In this document: positions 8,402 to 16,797 of the stretch, one piece after another
Numbering within the stretch: the first letter of the stretch is position 1
Layout of the letters: each line of letters starts with the position of its first letter
NCBI RefSeq assembly: GCF_014641695.1
Contig: NZ_BMIF01000005.1
Location: forward strand, 230,971-294,970
Direction: 5' to 3'
DNA length: 64,000 nt
DNA from: Nitratireductor aestuarii
GTDB lineage: Bacteria > Pseudomonadota > Alphaproteobacteria > Rhizobiales > Rhizobiaceae
Program-made: the position numbers and the translations under genes
Notes under the pieces: generated by a model
The model's database searches: none
What the model saw: only the letters and a program-made list of their open reading frames with translations
Told to the model about the DNA's origin: nothing

Positions 8402-9106
8402 TCACCCGCCGAGATAGGCCCGGCGCACCTCGTCGTTTTCCCGCATTTGTTGAGAATTGCCCTGACCGGAGATCTGACCGGTCTCGAGGACATATGCGTA
8501 GTCCGAGACATCAAGCGCCATGTTGGCGTTCTGCTCAACGAGCAGGATTGTCGTGCCCCGTTTGCTGATGTCGCGGATGACCGAGAAGATTTCCTGCACG
8601 ATGATGGGCGCCAGCCCGAGCGATGGCTCGTCCAGAAGAAGAAGCTTTGGTCGCGCCATCAATCCGCGACCAATTGCAAGCATCTGCTGCTGACCACCAC
8701 TCAAAGTACCCGCAAAGTTCTTTGCCTTTACTTTGAGGATCGGAAAAGTTTCCAGGACCCCCTCGTAATCCTGCTTGATCTGCGCACGATCACCACGGCT
8801 ATAGGCTCCGAGCATTAGGTTCTCGCGAACCGTTAACTCCGGGAAAACCTGCCGGCCCTCGGGCACCATCACGATGCCGCGGCGAACGATGTGTTCGGGC
8901 TTGGAGCGGTCGATGCGCTCGCCGCCGAAGACGATGCTGCCGGACTTGGGGCGCAGCAGACCGCTCAAGGCCTTGAGGACAGTCGACTTGCCCGCGCCAT
9001 TGGCGCCCAGCAGCGAGACAACGCTGTCCTTCTCGACCCGCAGGGAAATGCCGCGCAACGCATGAACATTGCCGTAGCTGGCGTGAACATCCTCAAGCTG
9101 CAGCAT
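8402..9106 (-). CDS. livF: Liv-type ABC transporter ATP-binding protein (LivF)
   Basis: ATPase subunit of 234 residues. Seen: Walker A GANGAGKST, signature LSGGQQQM, Walker B LLLLDEPSLGL and the H-loop region ending LVEQNA. The short C-terminus ending RRAYLGG is typical of LivF. Start: ATG at 9106 (MLQLEDVHASYG) is chosen over upstream in-frame starts inside livG because it gives the canonical N-terminus. It overlaps the livG 3' end by 14 bp, consistent with coupled translation. It forms the heterodimeric motor with LivG for the fused LivHM permease. Confidence 0.94.
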   Translation of the reverse strand: MLQLEDVHASYGNVHALRGISLRVEKDSVVSLLGANGAGKSTVLKALSGLLRPKSGSIVFGGERIDRSKPEHIVRRGIVMVPEGRQVFPELTVRENLMLGAYSRGDRAQIKQDYEGVLETFPILKVKAKNFAGTLSGGQQQMLAIGRGLMARPKLLLLDEPSLGLAPIIVQEIFSVIRDISKRGTTILLVEQNANMALDVSDYAYVLETGQISGQGNSQQMRENDEVRRAYLGG

Positions 9107-9884
9107 GCTCTTCCTCCTGCTTCCCGAGATAGGCTTCGATGACGCGCGGGTTGCGGCTGATTTCATCCGGGGTGCCGTGGGCGATCCGCCGCCCAAAATC
9201 CATGACGTAGATTTCATCGCAGGTGCGCCGGACAAGGCCCATGTCATGCTCGACGAGAAGAACGGTGATCCCGTCCCTGTCGCGCAGGTCGCGGATCAGT
9301 TCCGTCAGTCCCTTGGTCTCACTGGGATTGAGGCCTGCGGCGGGCTCATCAAGCAGGATCAGGCGCGGCCGGGAGACCAACGCGCGGCCAAACTCGACCA
9401 TCTTCTGAGTTCCGTAGGGCAGAGAGGAGACCTGGGCGTGCGCGAACTGTGCGAGACCGAAACGCTCCATGACCTCGCTTGCCCGGCGGCGCGCTTCCGC
9501 TTCCTGGGCGCGGGCGCCCGGCAGGCTGAAGGCGGCACTCCAGAACCCGACCGGGATCTGTGTGTGCTGGCCAATCAGCAGGTTGTCCTGTACCGTCATG
9601 CTGCGGAACAGCTCCATGTTCTGGAACGTCCGTGCAATGCCGTGCGGCAAAACCTGGTGGGGCCGGGCAGCAAGCAGATCCTTGCCGTCGAAACGGATTC
9701 TGCCTTCCTGCGGGTGGTAATAGCGCGCGACACAGTTGAAGACCGTCGTCTTGCCTGCACCGTTCGGACCGATCAGACCTGCGATCGTGCCCTGTTCAAC
9801 CTTCAGGCTGAGGCCGTCGACTGCTTTGACACCACCAAAACTGATCGACATGTTTTCTATTTCAAGCAATGCAGGCGTACTCAT
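9093..9884 (-). CDS. livG: Liv-type ABC transporter ATP-binding protein (LivG)
   Basis: ATPase subunit of 263 residues. Seen: Walker A GPNGAGKTT, the LivG-specific region FQNMELFRSMTV, an abbreviated signature SLPYGTQK in place of LSGGQ, Walker B LILLDEPAAGLN, and the switch segment LLVEHDMGLV. The non-canonical signature is normal for LivG. It begins with MSTPALLEIENMSISFGG and overlaps the end of livHM by 4 bp, so transporter subunits are translated as a unit. Partner of LivF. Confidence 0.94.
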   Translation of the reverse strand: MSTPALLEIENMSISFGGVKAVDGLSLKVEQGTIAGLIGPNGAGKTTVFNCVARYYHPQEGRIRFDGKDLLAARPHQVLPHGIARTFQNMELFRSMTVQDNLLIGQHTQIPVGFWSAAFSLPGARAQEAEARRRASEVMERFGLAQFAHAQVSSLPYGTQKMVEFGRALVSRPRLILLDEPAAGLNPSETKGLTELIRDLRDRDGITVLLVEHDMGLVRRTCDEIYVMDFGRRIAHGTPDEISRNPRVIEAYLGKQEEEHAAA

Positions 9885-11764
9885 GTCCGCGCTCCCTTGA
9901 CTTGCTTGCTTGCGGAAGGAACGCGGAAGAGGCGGGCCAGCGCGTCAGCGACGACCTGGTAGATACCTGCCAGTCCCTTCGGGAAGAAAAGGATGATGAT
10001 GAGCAGCACGCCGCCGAACAGGATGCCTGACATGCTCTTGCTGCCGACGAAGAGCTGGGGAGCAGCCGTCATGAATGCCGCGCCCAGCATGGCACCCGGC
10101 AGGCTGGCGACGCCGCCTACGAAAACCATGCAGAGGAAGATCAACGACATCCAGGAGTTGAAGTCTGACGGGCTGATGAAGCCCACGATATGCGCATAGA
10201 GGCTGCCTGCAATGCCGGTGAAAAAGGCACTGATAACGAATGCCAGCGTCCGGTAGCGGGCGAGCGGAATGCCCATCGCCTCTGCACCCGCATCGCTGTC
10301 GCGCGTGGCGATGAGAGCTCTTCCGACGCGTGAGCGCAGAAGGTTGTTCGTCACCATGATGACGATCAGGAGGACGGCGGCGACCAGGAAGTAGAACTTG
10401 AACTCGTTATCCAGAACCAGAGGACCGAACGAGGGACGTGCCGGCTTCAGGCCGTTATATCCGTTCGTCACCGAATCCCACTTGAGCAGGATCTGGGGCA
10501 TGGCTTCGCCAAGGCCGAGCGTGGCGATCGCCAGATAAAGGCCCGAAAGCCTGAGTGCAGCCAGTCCAAGAAGAAGTCCGGCAAGACCCGCAATAAAGCC
10601 TGACGCAACCAGCGCCAACCAGAACGGCATTCCAACGTTCAGCGTCAGGAGTGCGGAAGAATAGGCGCCTATCGCAAAGAGTGCGGCATGACCAAGTGAG
10701 ATCTGGCCGGTGTAGCCGATCAGGAAATTCAGCCCGATTGCCACGATCATGTAGATGCCGACCAAGCAGGCGAAGTACAGGACGTAAGTATTGTCCTTGA
10801 AGATGATGGGGAACAGGATCGCAGCCGCGATCAGAAGCAGCTTGCGGATATTGGACAGGCCCGGTGCGCTGGAATCGAAGGGCAGATGCTCTTCCTGCTG
10901 CTTGCGTCCGAGAATGCGGATTGGCTTGCCCATAATGCCTTCCGGACGCACGTAGAGCACGGCGATCAGCAGGATGAAGGCAAAAGTATCCTTCAGGTCC
11001 ATCGAGATGTAGCCGGCGACCAGATTTTCCATGACGCCCAGCGTCAGTCCGCCGATCACCACACCCGGATAGCTCGTGAAGCCACCGAGAACCGCTGCAG
11101 CAAAGGCCTTGAGCAGCAGCACCGACATCATGTTGGTGTCGAGGAAGGTGGTGGGCGCGACGAGGAAGCCTGCAACGGCACCCAAGATGCCGCTGAAGGC
11201 CCAGGTCAGGATGAACATCCTGTCGACGCTGATGCCCATCAACCGTGCCGCCGTATCATTCTGCGAGAGCGCGCGCATGGCCACGCCGGTCTTGGTGAAC
11301 CGGAAGAACACGTACATGAGCACCATCAGGCCGATGGTGACCGACAGGTTGAACAGGTTCGACTGGCTTGCCACGATGTCGAAGACGATCAGCGGCTCAC
11401 CCGTGAAGACGCTCGGGAATGAGTGCGCATCCCAGCCCCAGATCATCCCCGCGACTGCCGAGAAAATCATATAGAGGGCAAGCGTTGCGACGATCACCGC
11501 CGATCCGCTCTTGGCCGGTCGCAGGATCTGCTGAACGGCGATGGAAAGAACCGCCGAGAAGGCCAGCGCTCCCACGAAGGCGACGCCATAGGAAAGCCCA
11601 AAGCGGTCCAGCAACGTGTAGCCGAAGAATGTGGAAAGCATGGCCATCTGGCCATAGGCAAAGTTGATCAGGTTGGTGGATTTGAACACCAGAACCAATC
11701 CCAATGCGACCAACGCATAGAGACTGCCCATGGCCAGCCCACTGAACACCAATTGCGCGAGCAT
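9881..11764 (-). CDS. Fused LivH-LivM branched-chain-type ABC permease
   Basis: Inner-membrane permease of 627 residues holding both halves of a Liv permease in one chain. Seen: residues about 1-290 match LivH (MLAQLVFSGLAMGSLYALVALG, and NDTAARLMGI in the coupling region). A polar linker near 290-310 (GRKQQEEHLPF) follows. From about 310 to 600 it matches LivM (NFLIGYTGQISLGHAALFAIGAY, and RDSDAGAEAMGI as the second coupling loop). LivH and LivM are usually separate proteins; fused forms exist but are less common. It is the first gene of the leftward operon and lies 55 bp downstream of a dyad/promoter pair. Confidence 0.92.
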   Translation of the reverse strand: MLAQLVFSGLAMGSLYALVALGLVLVFKSTNLINFAYGQMAMLSTFFGYTLLDRFGLSYGVAFVGALAFSAVLSIAVQQILRPAKSGSAVIVATLALYMIFSAVAGMIWGWDAHSFPSVFTGEPLIVFDIVASQSNLFNLSVTIGLMVLMYVFFRFTKTGVAMRALSQNDTAARLMGISVDRMFILTWAFSGILGAVAGFLVAPTTFLDTNMMSVLLLKAFAAAVLGGFTSYPGVVIGGLTLGVMENLVAGYISMDLKDTFAFILLIAVLYVRPEGIMGKPIRILGRKQQEEHLPFDSSAPGLSNIRKLLLIAAAILFPIIFKDNTYVLYFACLVGIYMIVAIGLNFLIGYTGQISLGHAALFAIGAYSSALLTLNVGMPFWLALVASGFIAGLAGLLLGLAALRLSGLYLAIATLGLGEAMPQILLKWDSVTNGYNGLKPARPSFGPLVLDNEFKFYFLVAAVLLIVIMVTNNLLRSRVGRALIATRDSDAGAEAMGIPLARYRTLAFVISAFFTGIAGSLYAHIVGFISPSDFNSWMSLIFLCMVFVGGVASLPGAMLGAAFMTAAPQLFVGSKSMSGILFGGVLLIIILFFPKGLAGIYQVVADALARLFRVPSASKQVKGART

Positions 11765-11818
11765 CAGTACACCTCCCCTGACTCCGCCATGACCGGCCTC
11801 CTACAGCCCGACGCGCTA

Positions 11819-11832
11819 ACTAAGCGCTTGCT
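11819..11832. promoter_or_regulatory. Operator-like dyad in front of the Liv/catabolic operon
   Basis: Imperfect inverted repeat with core AAGCGCTT inside ACTAAGCGCTTGCT. It lies directly downstream of the candidate -10 element at 11838-11833 for the leftward operon, where a bound repressor would block transcription. The layout (AAG-N2-CTT core flanked by A/T) resembles operators of TetR-family repressors of acyl-CoA and steroid catabolism, such as the KstR2 consensus. The regulator gene is not visible in the window. Family assignment is inference. Confidence 0.5.
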
Positions 11833-11861
11833 CATCTTGCACTGTTGCTTGGTGCTGTCAA
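11833..11861 (-). promoter_or_regulatory. Sigma-70-like promoter for the livHM operon
   Basis: On the minus strand a perfect -35 TTGACA (11861-11856) is followed by 17 bp and a weak -10 AAGATG (11838-11833). Transcription would start near 11826, inside or next to the dyad at 11819-11832. The leader to the livHM ATG is about 60 nt. The rest of the 337-bp gap between livHM and bioM (11862-12101) shows no gene, and I recognise no alphaproteobacterial BioR box in it. Confidence 0.5.
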
Positions 11862-12101
11862 CGGGAGTTGCTTATTTCCCGGGGGAACTTTGGGGCTGCG
11901 CGAGTGGTGGACTGACGGAAGCCACGTTCGACGAACCGTCGAAATGTGCTGAACCGCCGAGAAGTGCAAGGCGTGCACGCATCTTCCGAAGAAGTCGGTG
12001 CGAAATACTGGTCAGATGTCTCGGGCCGCGGCTCACAGAACTGCCCCTTGACCTTTCGCTCCTGATCATGGAAGCAACCCCGGTCGAATGGGGACAGTAA
12101 T

Positions 12102-12779
12102 TTGCAAGTCGTTTTCAACGATGTATCGGTCACCTATGCCGGGCGCGTGGTCCTGCAGCCATTTTCGCTGAGGCTGACCGAACGCCGGATCGGCATCATC
12201 GGTCTGAACGGCTCGGGAAAGTCGACGTTCTCGAAGATGATCAACGGTCTGGTCCTGCCCGATACAGGCACGGTCACCACGAACGGCTTCGACGCGCGAC
12301 AGCAGGCACATGAGGTGCGCGCCCGTGTAGGATATGTCTTCCAGCACCCGGCAAATCAGATCGTTCTGCCCCTTATCAAGGACGACATGGCGCTCGGACT
12401 GAAGAGGCTCCGCCTGACACGGCAGGAGGAAGAGCGTGCGGTCTCTGACGTCGCGGCCCGGCTGGGCATCAGCCATCTGCTGGAGCGCCGCGCCCATGAA
12501 CTTTCGGGCGGCGAGGTCCAGCTTGCGGCGCTCGCATCAGTGCTCGTCGGCGCGCCCGAGATCGTGATCATGGACGAGCCGACCAACCAGCTCGACCTCC
12601 GGAACAGGAACATGGTCAGCAGAACAATCCGCAGCCTGCCCGAAGATATCATCGTGATTACCCACGACCTGGAGCTGCTGTCAGGATTTGAGCGCGTTCT
12701 GCTGTTCCACGAGGGCCGGATCGTCGAGGATGGCCCCGCGGAGGTTGTCATCGCAAGGTATCAGGAGCTTGTCGGATGA
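12102..12779 (+). CDS. bioM: Biotin ECF transporter ATPase BioM
   Basis: ATP-binding subunit of 225 residues of an energy-coupling-factor biotin importer. Seen: Walker A GLNGSGKS near residue 34, the ECF-type Q-loop segment VFQHPANQ, signature LSGGEVQL, Walker B IVIMDEPTNQLD, and the H-loop ITHDLELL. Start: TTG at 12102 with GGGGACAG just upstream. The nearby ATG at 12088 is out of frame, so the TTG is the best start, and a weak start could limit expression. It is followed by bioN with a 4-bp overlap. Biotin import fits carboxylase-dependent acyl-CoA catabolism, but that link is inference. Confidence 0.9.
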   Translation: MQVVFNDVSVTYAGRVVLQPFSLRLTERRIGIIGLNGSGKSTFSKMINGLVLPDTGTVTTNGFDARQQAHEVRARVGYVFQHPANQIVLPLIKDDMALGLKRLRLTRQEEERAVSDVAARLGISHLLERRAHELSGGEVQLAALASVLVGAPEIVIMDEPTNQLDLRNRNMVSRTIRSLPEDIIVITHDLELLSGFERVLLFHEGRIVEDGPAEVVIARYQELVG

Positions 12780-13399
12780 GAACGCCGACCGGCTCCATTC
12801 TTGAGTGCGTTCCACCGGCGGTGAAGCTCGCCGCACTCTTCTCCATCAGCGTGCTGCTGTTCCTGACGGGTTCTCTGACACTTCTGGGTAGCGCCGCCGG
12901 AACGGTGCTCGTCCTCTGCCTTCTCTTCTGCCGCTTCGCGGTTCTGCAATGGCTGAAGGCATGGCCGCTCTTGCTGACAATCGCCGCCGTGGCGTTGTGG
13001 ACAGCCTACAACGATGGCTATCAGGAAGCCCTTGTGCTGCTCCTGCGCCTGGGTACGCTGAGCCTGGTGGCAACCGTGGTCACCGTCACCACGTCCATCG
13101 GGGAATTCATCGAGACGGTGACCAGGGCGGCCATTCCTCTGGAAAGGCTCGGAATCGCCAATGCGCGCGACATCGGGCTTGCCATCGGCCTTGTCATGCG
13201 CTTCGTGCCGGATGTGCGGCAGCGCTACCTCGCCGTCGTTGACGCCCACCGCGCGCGCGGTCTTCCGCTGCGGCCCACCACCCTCATCGCACCCATGGTC
13301 ATCGGAACGTTGAAAAGCGCCGACGACATTGCCGACGCCATTGACGCACGCGGCATCCGCACCAACAGTCACCCTCAGAAACGGGCTGAAAATGCATAG
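12776..13399 (+). CDS. bioN: Biotin ECF transporter transmembrane component BioN
   Basis: CbiQ-family T component of 207 residues. Seen: several membrane helices in the first half (for example FSISVLLFLTGSLTLLGSAAG) and, near the C-terminus, the Ala-Arg-Gly motif region with AHRARGL, followed by a DAIDARGI segment, which are the two coupling ARG motifs contacting the ATPase. It overlaps bioM by 4 bp and bioY by 8 bp, so all three proteins are coupled. BioN joins BioM to the substrate-binding BioY in the membrane. Confidence 0.88.
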   Translation: MRTPTGSILECVPPAVKLAALFSISVLLFLTGSLTLLGSAAGTVLVLCLLFCRFAVLQWLKAWPLLLTIAAVALWTAYNDGYQEALVLLLRLGTLSLVATVVTVTTSIGEFIETVTRAAIPLERLGIANARDIGLAIGLVMRFVPDVRQRYLAVVDAHRARGLPLRPTTLIAPMVIGTLKSADDIADAIDARGIRTNSHPQKRAENA

Positions 13400-13952
13400 T
13401 AAATCGCTGGTCTTGATCGCACTGTTTACCGCCATCATCGTGGTTCTGGGATTGATCCCGCCGATCATGGTGGCGTTCATCCCCGTGCCCATTCACGCCC
13501 AGAGCCTGGGCGTACTGATGGCAGGGATAGTGCTGGGCGCACGCGGTGGTGCGCTTTCTGCCCTGCTCCTGATCGTGCTCGTGGCCATCGGCCTGCCGGT
13601 TCTTTCTGGAGGGCGTGGCGGTCTGGCCGTGTTCCTGAGCCCGACGGCAGGCTACCTGGTCGGCTATCTGCCCACCGCATGGGCAACCGGATGGTTGTCG
13701 GAGAGGGTAGCACTCAAGGCCGGAGGCGGATGGAAGACCTTCGCAGGGCTTCTCGCAGCGGCCGTGGTTGGCGTGATCGTAACCCACGTCTTCGGCGTCG
13801 CATGGCTGATTACCTATGTCGGGCTGTCGCCTCGGGACGCGTTGGTCGGCGACCTGATCTTCGTGCCGGGAGACCTGATCAAGGCCGGAATTGCCGCCTA
13901 TGTGGGCCAGTTCGTCCTGCAGAATTTCGGCTCGCGCCTGCGCATGCAATAG
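13392..13952 (+). CDS. bioY: Biotin transporter substrate-binding component BioY
   Basis: S component of 186 residues that binds biotin in the membrane. Seen: six likely helices, the family motif GARGGALSALLLIVLVAIG, followed by GLPVLSGGRGG and a SPTAGYLVGY segment. Start: the open frame begins at 13329, inside bioN, but ATG at 13392 gives the hydrophobic N-terminus expected (MHSKSLVLIALFTAIIVVLG) and the 8-bp overlap. BioY can work alone or with BioMN; the complete bioMNY set is here. About 115 bp without a gene separates it from the GMC oxidoreductase. Confidence 0.93.
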   Translation: MHSKSLVLIALFTAIIVVLGLIPPIMVAFIPVPIHAQSLGVLMAGIVLGARGGALSALLLIVLVAIGLPVLSGGRGGLAVFLSPTAGYLVGYLPTAWATGWLSERVALKAGGGWKTFAGLLAAAVVGVIVTHVFGVAWLITYVGLSPRDALVGDLIFVPGDLIKAGIAAYVGQFVLQNFGSRLRMQ

Positions 13953-14069
13953 CCTGTTTGCCACCTGCGCTCCGCCAAACGAAATTCCCGAAGATCGCGT
14001 CTTCTGCGATATCTCTTGTCCTTGTAAGTACCGCTTCAAACTGAGGTTTTTGGTGCGGAGGATGCGGGT

Positions 14070-15677
14070 ATGCAGGATTTTCAGGACGACCTGTTCGACT
14101 ATGTCATTGTCGGTGCAGGATCGGCCGGTTGTTTGCTGGCCAATCGCCTGTCGGCGGATCCAAATACCCGGGTACTACTCATAGAAGCTGGCGGAACCAA
14201 CAAGAACTTCTGGGTGGATGTTCCGCTTGGTATTCCATTCCTCCACGGCAATCCCCGCTTCGACTGGTGCTATCAATCCCAGCCGGAGCCGCACCTCAAC
14301 GGGCGCACATTGCCGCTTCCGCGCGGGCGCGGCCTGGGTGGATCATCCGCCATCAACGGCATGGTTTATGTCCGCGGACATGCCTCCGACTTCGACCAGT
14401 GGCGGCAGATGGGCAACGTTGGCTGGGGGTGGGACGATGTGCTGCCCTATTTCCGGCGCTACGAGAACAGAGAACAGGGCGAAGCTGGCGGCGAACTGAA
14501 GATCGGCGTTGCACCCTACCGGTGGCCGATCCTTGACGTGTACATGGATGCGGCCAAGCAGGCCGGCTATTCGCGTTTGCAGGATTACAATTCCGGCGGC
14601 GGGCGCGAAGGTTTTGGTCTGTTCGAACTGACGGTCGCAAACGGCAAGCGCTGGTCCACCTACAGGGCCTTTCTCGAGCCTGTGATGCACCGCTCCAACC
14701 TGACGGTGGTGACGGATGCCACCGTCGAGAGGATCATCTTCGATGGACGCCGCGCCTGCGGCATCGCCTATCGCCGGGATGGCAAGCCTGAACAAGCCAA
14801 GACGCGAGGCGAAGTTATCCTTTCTGCGGGTGCCTATGGCTCGCCTCACCTGCTCCAGCTTTCCGGTGTCGGCCCGGCAGGCTTGCTGTCAGATGTCGGG
14901 ATCGATGTTGTGGCCGATTTGCCCGGCGTGGGCGAAAACCTGCACGACCACTGGATGCTGCGGGTGTTGCACCGCGTGAAGAACGCGCGCACCCTTAACA
15001 GCTTCCTGAAGACGCCATTGCACAAGGCCGCAATGGGCGCCGGCTATCTCTTGGGCTTGAAGAGCCCCATGGGCGCACCGGTCTCCCTGCTGACCGGCTT
15101 TGTCAGGTCTGACCGGGCCGTGGAAACGCCTGACATCCAGCTCCAGATCTCGATCGCCAGCTACGAGAAGGTGGGCGGACCGACACATCCCTGGCCGGGG
15201 ATCGGCACGTCCGTATGCATCGCGCGGCCTACCAGCCGCGGCTGGCTGCGGTTGCAGAGCCCTGACCCGACGGCACGACCGGCGATCCTGCACAACTATC
15301 TCGCAACCGAGGAAGATCAGCGGATCGCCCTCTCCGGCATGCGCATCGTCAGGCGCATCCTGTCGCAGCCGGCGTTCCAGCCCCATGAGCCGGAAGAAAT
15401 AATGCCGACCGCCAGGGTGGCGAGCGACGAAGAGTTGCTCGACTATGCCCGCAACAACATCGGCTCCGTCTTCCATCCCGTGGGCACCTGCCGCATGGGG
15501 CAGGATACCATGGCCGTCACAGACGAGCGACTGCGCGTTCGCGGATTTGAGGGACTGAGAATAGTGGACGCATCGGTCATGCCAACAATTACCTCGGGCA
15601 ACACCAATGCGCCGGTGATCATGATCGCCGAAAAGGGCGCCGAGATGATCCGGCAGGATCGGATGAGGACGAGCTAG
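14070..15677 (+). CDS. GMC family FAD-dependent oxidoreductase (choline dehydrogenase-like)
   Basis: Alcohol oxidase or dehydrogenase of 535 residues with FAD. Seen: the dinucleotide motif GAGSAGCLLANRL followed by LLIEAGG, GMC signature 1 in GRGLGGSSAINGM, signature 2 in GAYGSPHLLQLSGVGP, and the active-site His469 (VFHPVGTCRMG) with Asn513 (GNTNAP). Start ATG at 14070 has GGAGG nine bases upstream. It faces the enolase-family gene ending at 15679 with only one base between stops. The neighbouring aldehyde dehydrogenase suggests a two-step oxidation from alcohol to acid. Choline itself is only one possible substrate. Confidence 0.92.
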   Translation: MQDFQDDLFDYVIVGAGSAGCLLANRLSADPNTRVLLIEAGGTNKNFWVDVPLGIPFLHGNPRFDWCYQSQPEPHLNGRTLPLPRGRGLGGSSAINGMVYVRGHASDFDQWRQMGNVGWGWDDVLPYFRRYENREQGEAGGELKIGVAPYRWPILDVYMDAAKQAGYSRLQDYNSGGGREGFGLFELTVANGKRWSTYRAFLEPVMHRSNLTVVTDATVERIIFDGRRACGIAYRRDGKPEQAKTRGEVILSAGAYGSPHLLQLSGVGPAGLLSDVGIDVVADLPGVGENLHDHWMLRVLHRVKNARTLNSFLKTPLHKAAMGAGYLLGLKSPMGAPVSLLTGFVRSDRAVETPDIQLQISIASYEKVGGPTHPWPGIGTSVCIARPTSRGWLRLQSPDPTARPAILHNYLATEEDQRIALSGMRIVRRILSQPAFQPHEPEEIMPTARVASDEELLDYARNNIGSVFHPVGTCRMGQDTMAVTDERLRVRGFEGLRIVDASVMPTITSGNTNAPVIMIAEKGAEMIRQDRMRTS

Positions 15678-15678
15678 A

Positions 15679-16767
15679 TCATTTCACCTGATAGGTGCGA
15701 ATGAGGGCCTCATCAATCACGACGCCCAACCCCGGAGTGTTGGGCACTTCCAGCATTCCGTCGCTGGGCGCGATACCAGCAGGCCAGGCTTCCAACCGGC
15801 AATCATACCACTCACATTCGGAGTGGTTCGCGGCGCAGAATTGCAATGTGGCAGCGAGCGCCGGGCCGAAATAGGCAGAGTGCGTGGCAAGCCTGACACG
15901 ATTGCGCTCTGCAATTCTCTTTGCCTCAAGCAGACCAGAAAGCCCGCCGATCTTGGCGGCACTCGGCTGGATGTAGGCCACCTTTCCGACCGATGCCAAC
16001 TGCTTCAGACCTGCGAGCGACCCGGCATTCTCACCGGCGGCCATGGGCACTCCCGTTTCCCTGGCAATCCGAGCCAGATGTTCGGGCTGCGCAGGCCAGC
16101 ACGGCTCCTCGAGCCAATCGAGATTGTGCGCCCGCAGGGCCCTTGCATTGGCGATCGATTCTTCCACGGACCAGCGGCAATTGACGTCCAGCGTCAGCGG
16201 CAGGTCAGGACCAACCGCCTCGCGTGCGGCTGCAACCGCTTCGACCGTCGCCTCGTGCAGCTTTACCGCGCCATGACCTCTTGCCACCGCATCGGCTACC
16301 GCCTCACCCGCCATCCCGGGATCTCCGTAGCGCAACAGGCTGGCGTAAGCAGGAACTGAACCAGGCTGCGAAGATGGTTCCAGCAGCTGGTGGACCGGCT
16401 TTCCTTCAGCCTTGCCGCGGATGTCCCATAGCGCGATGTCGAGCCCAGACAGGGCGAAACCCAGCGGGCCTTCAAGACCATAGGTAAACATCATGCGCCG
16501 CAGCTTTGCGCCGAGGCCAGCGATGTCCGATGCGTCGGTTCCGATGACAAGCGGAGCCACCATCGTATCAAATGCCGCCTTGCTGGTAGCGGAGGCATTG
16601 TGGCCAAAGGCCTCGCCCCAGCCGACGATGCCCCCGGCGGTCTCGACCTTGACGAGAACCAGATTGATGAACGGCCACTGCGCGTCCCTTGGCTGCGGCC
16701 CGCCATAAACAGACGGTATTGCAAGGTGGAACGCCGCTGCGGAGGCGATGACGAGGTCAGAACTCAT
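15679..16767 (-). CDS. Mandelate racemase / muconate lactonizing enzyme family protein (enolase superfamily)
   Basis: Barrel enzyme of 362 residues that would abstract a proton alpha to a carboxylate. Seen: metal ligands Asp194 (LDVN), Glu220 (WLEEP) and Glu246 (AAGENAG), and a general-base His296 (LATHSAY). Two departures from the mandelate-racemase pattern are visible. The second-strand motif is Lys169-Leu-His171 rather than KxK, and the IQPS segment has Ser where the aspartate of the His-Asp dyad normally sits. It may therefore be a dehydratase or racemase with altered chemistry. It is the last gene of a leftward run with aldehyde dehydrogenase and tctCBA. Confidence 0.88.
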   Translation of the reverse strand: MSSDLVIASAAAFHLAIPSVYGGPQPRDAQWPFINLVLVKVETAGGIVGWGEAFGHNASATSKAAFDTMVAPLVIGTDASDIAGLGAKLRRMMFTYGLEGPLGFALSGLDIALWDIRGKAEGKPVHQLLEPSSQPGSVPAYASLLRYGDPGMAGEAVADAVARGHGAVKLHEATVEAVAAAREAVGPDLPLTLDVNCRWSVEESIANARALRAHNLDWLEEPCWPAQPEHLARIARETGVPMAAGENAGSLAGLKQLASVGKVAYIQPSAAKIGGLSGLLEAKRIAERNRVRLATHSAYFGPALAATLQFCAANHSECEWYDCRLEAWPAGIAPSDGMLEVPNTPGLGVVIDEALIRTYQVK

Positions 16768-16797
16768 AAGGTCTCCGTTGCCGGTCCGCTTCTCAGC

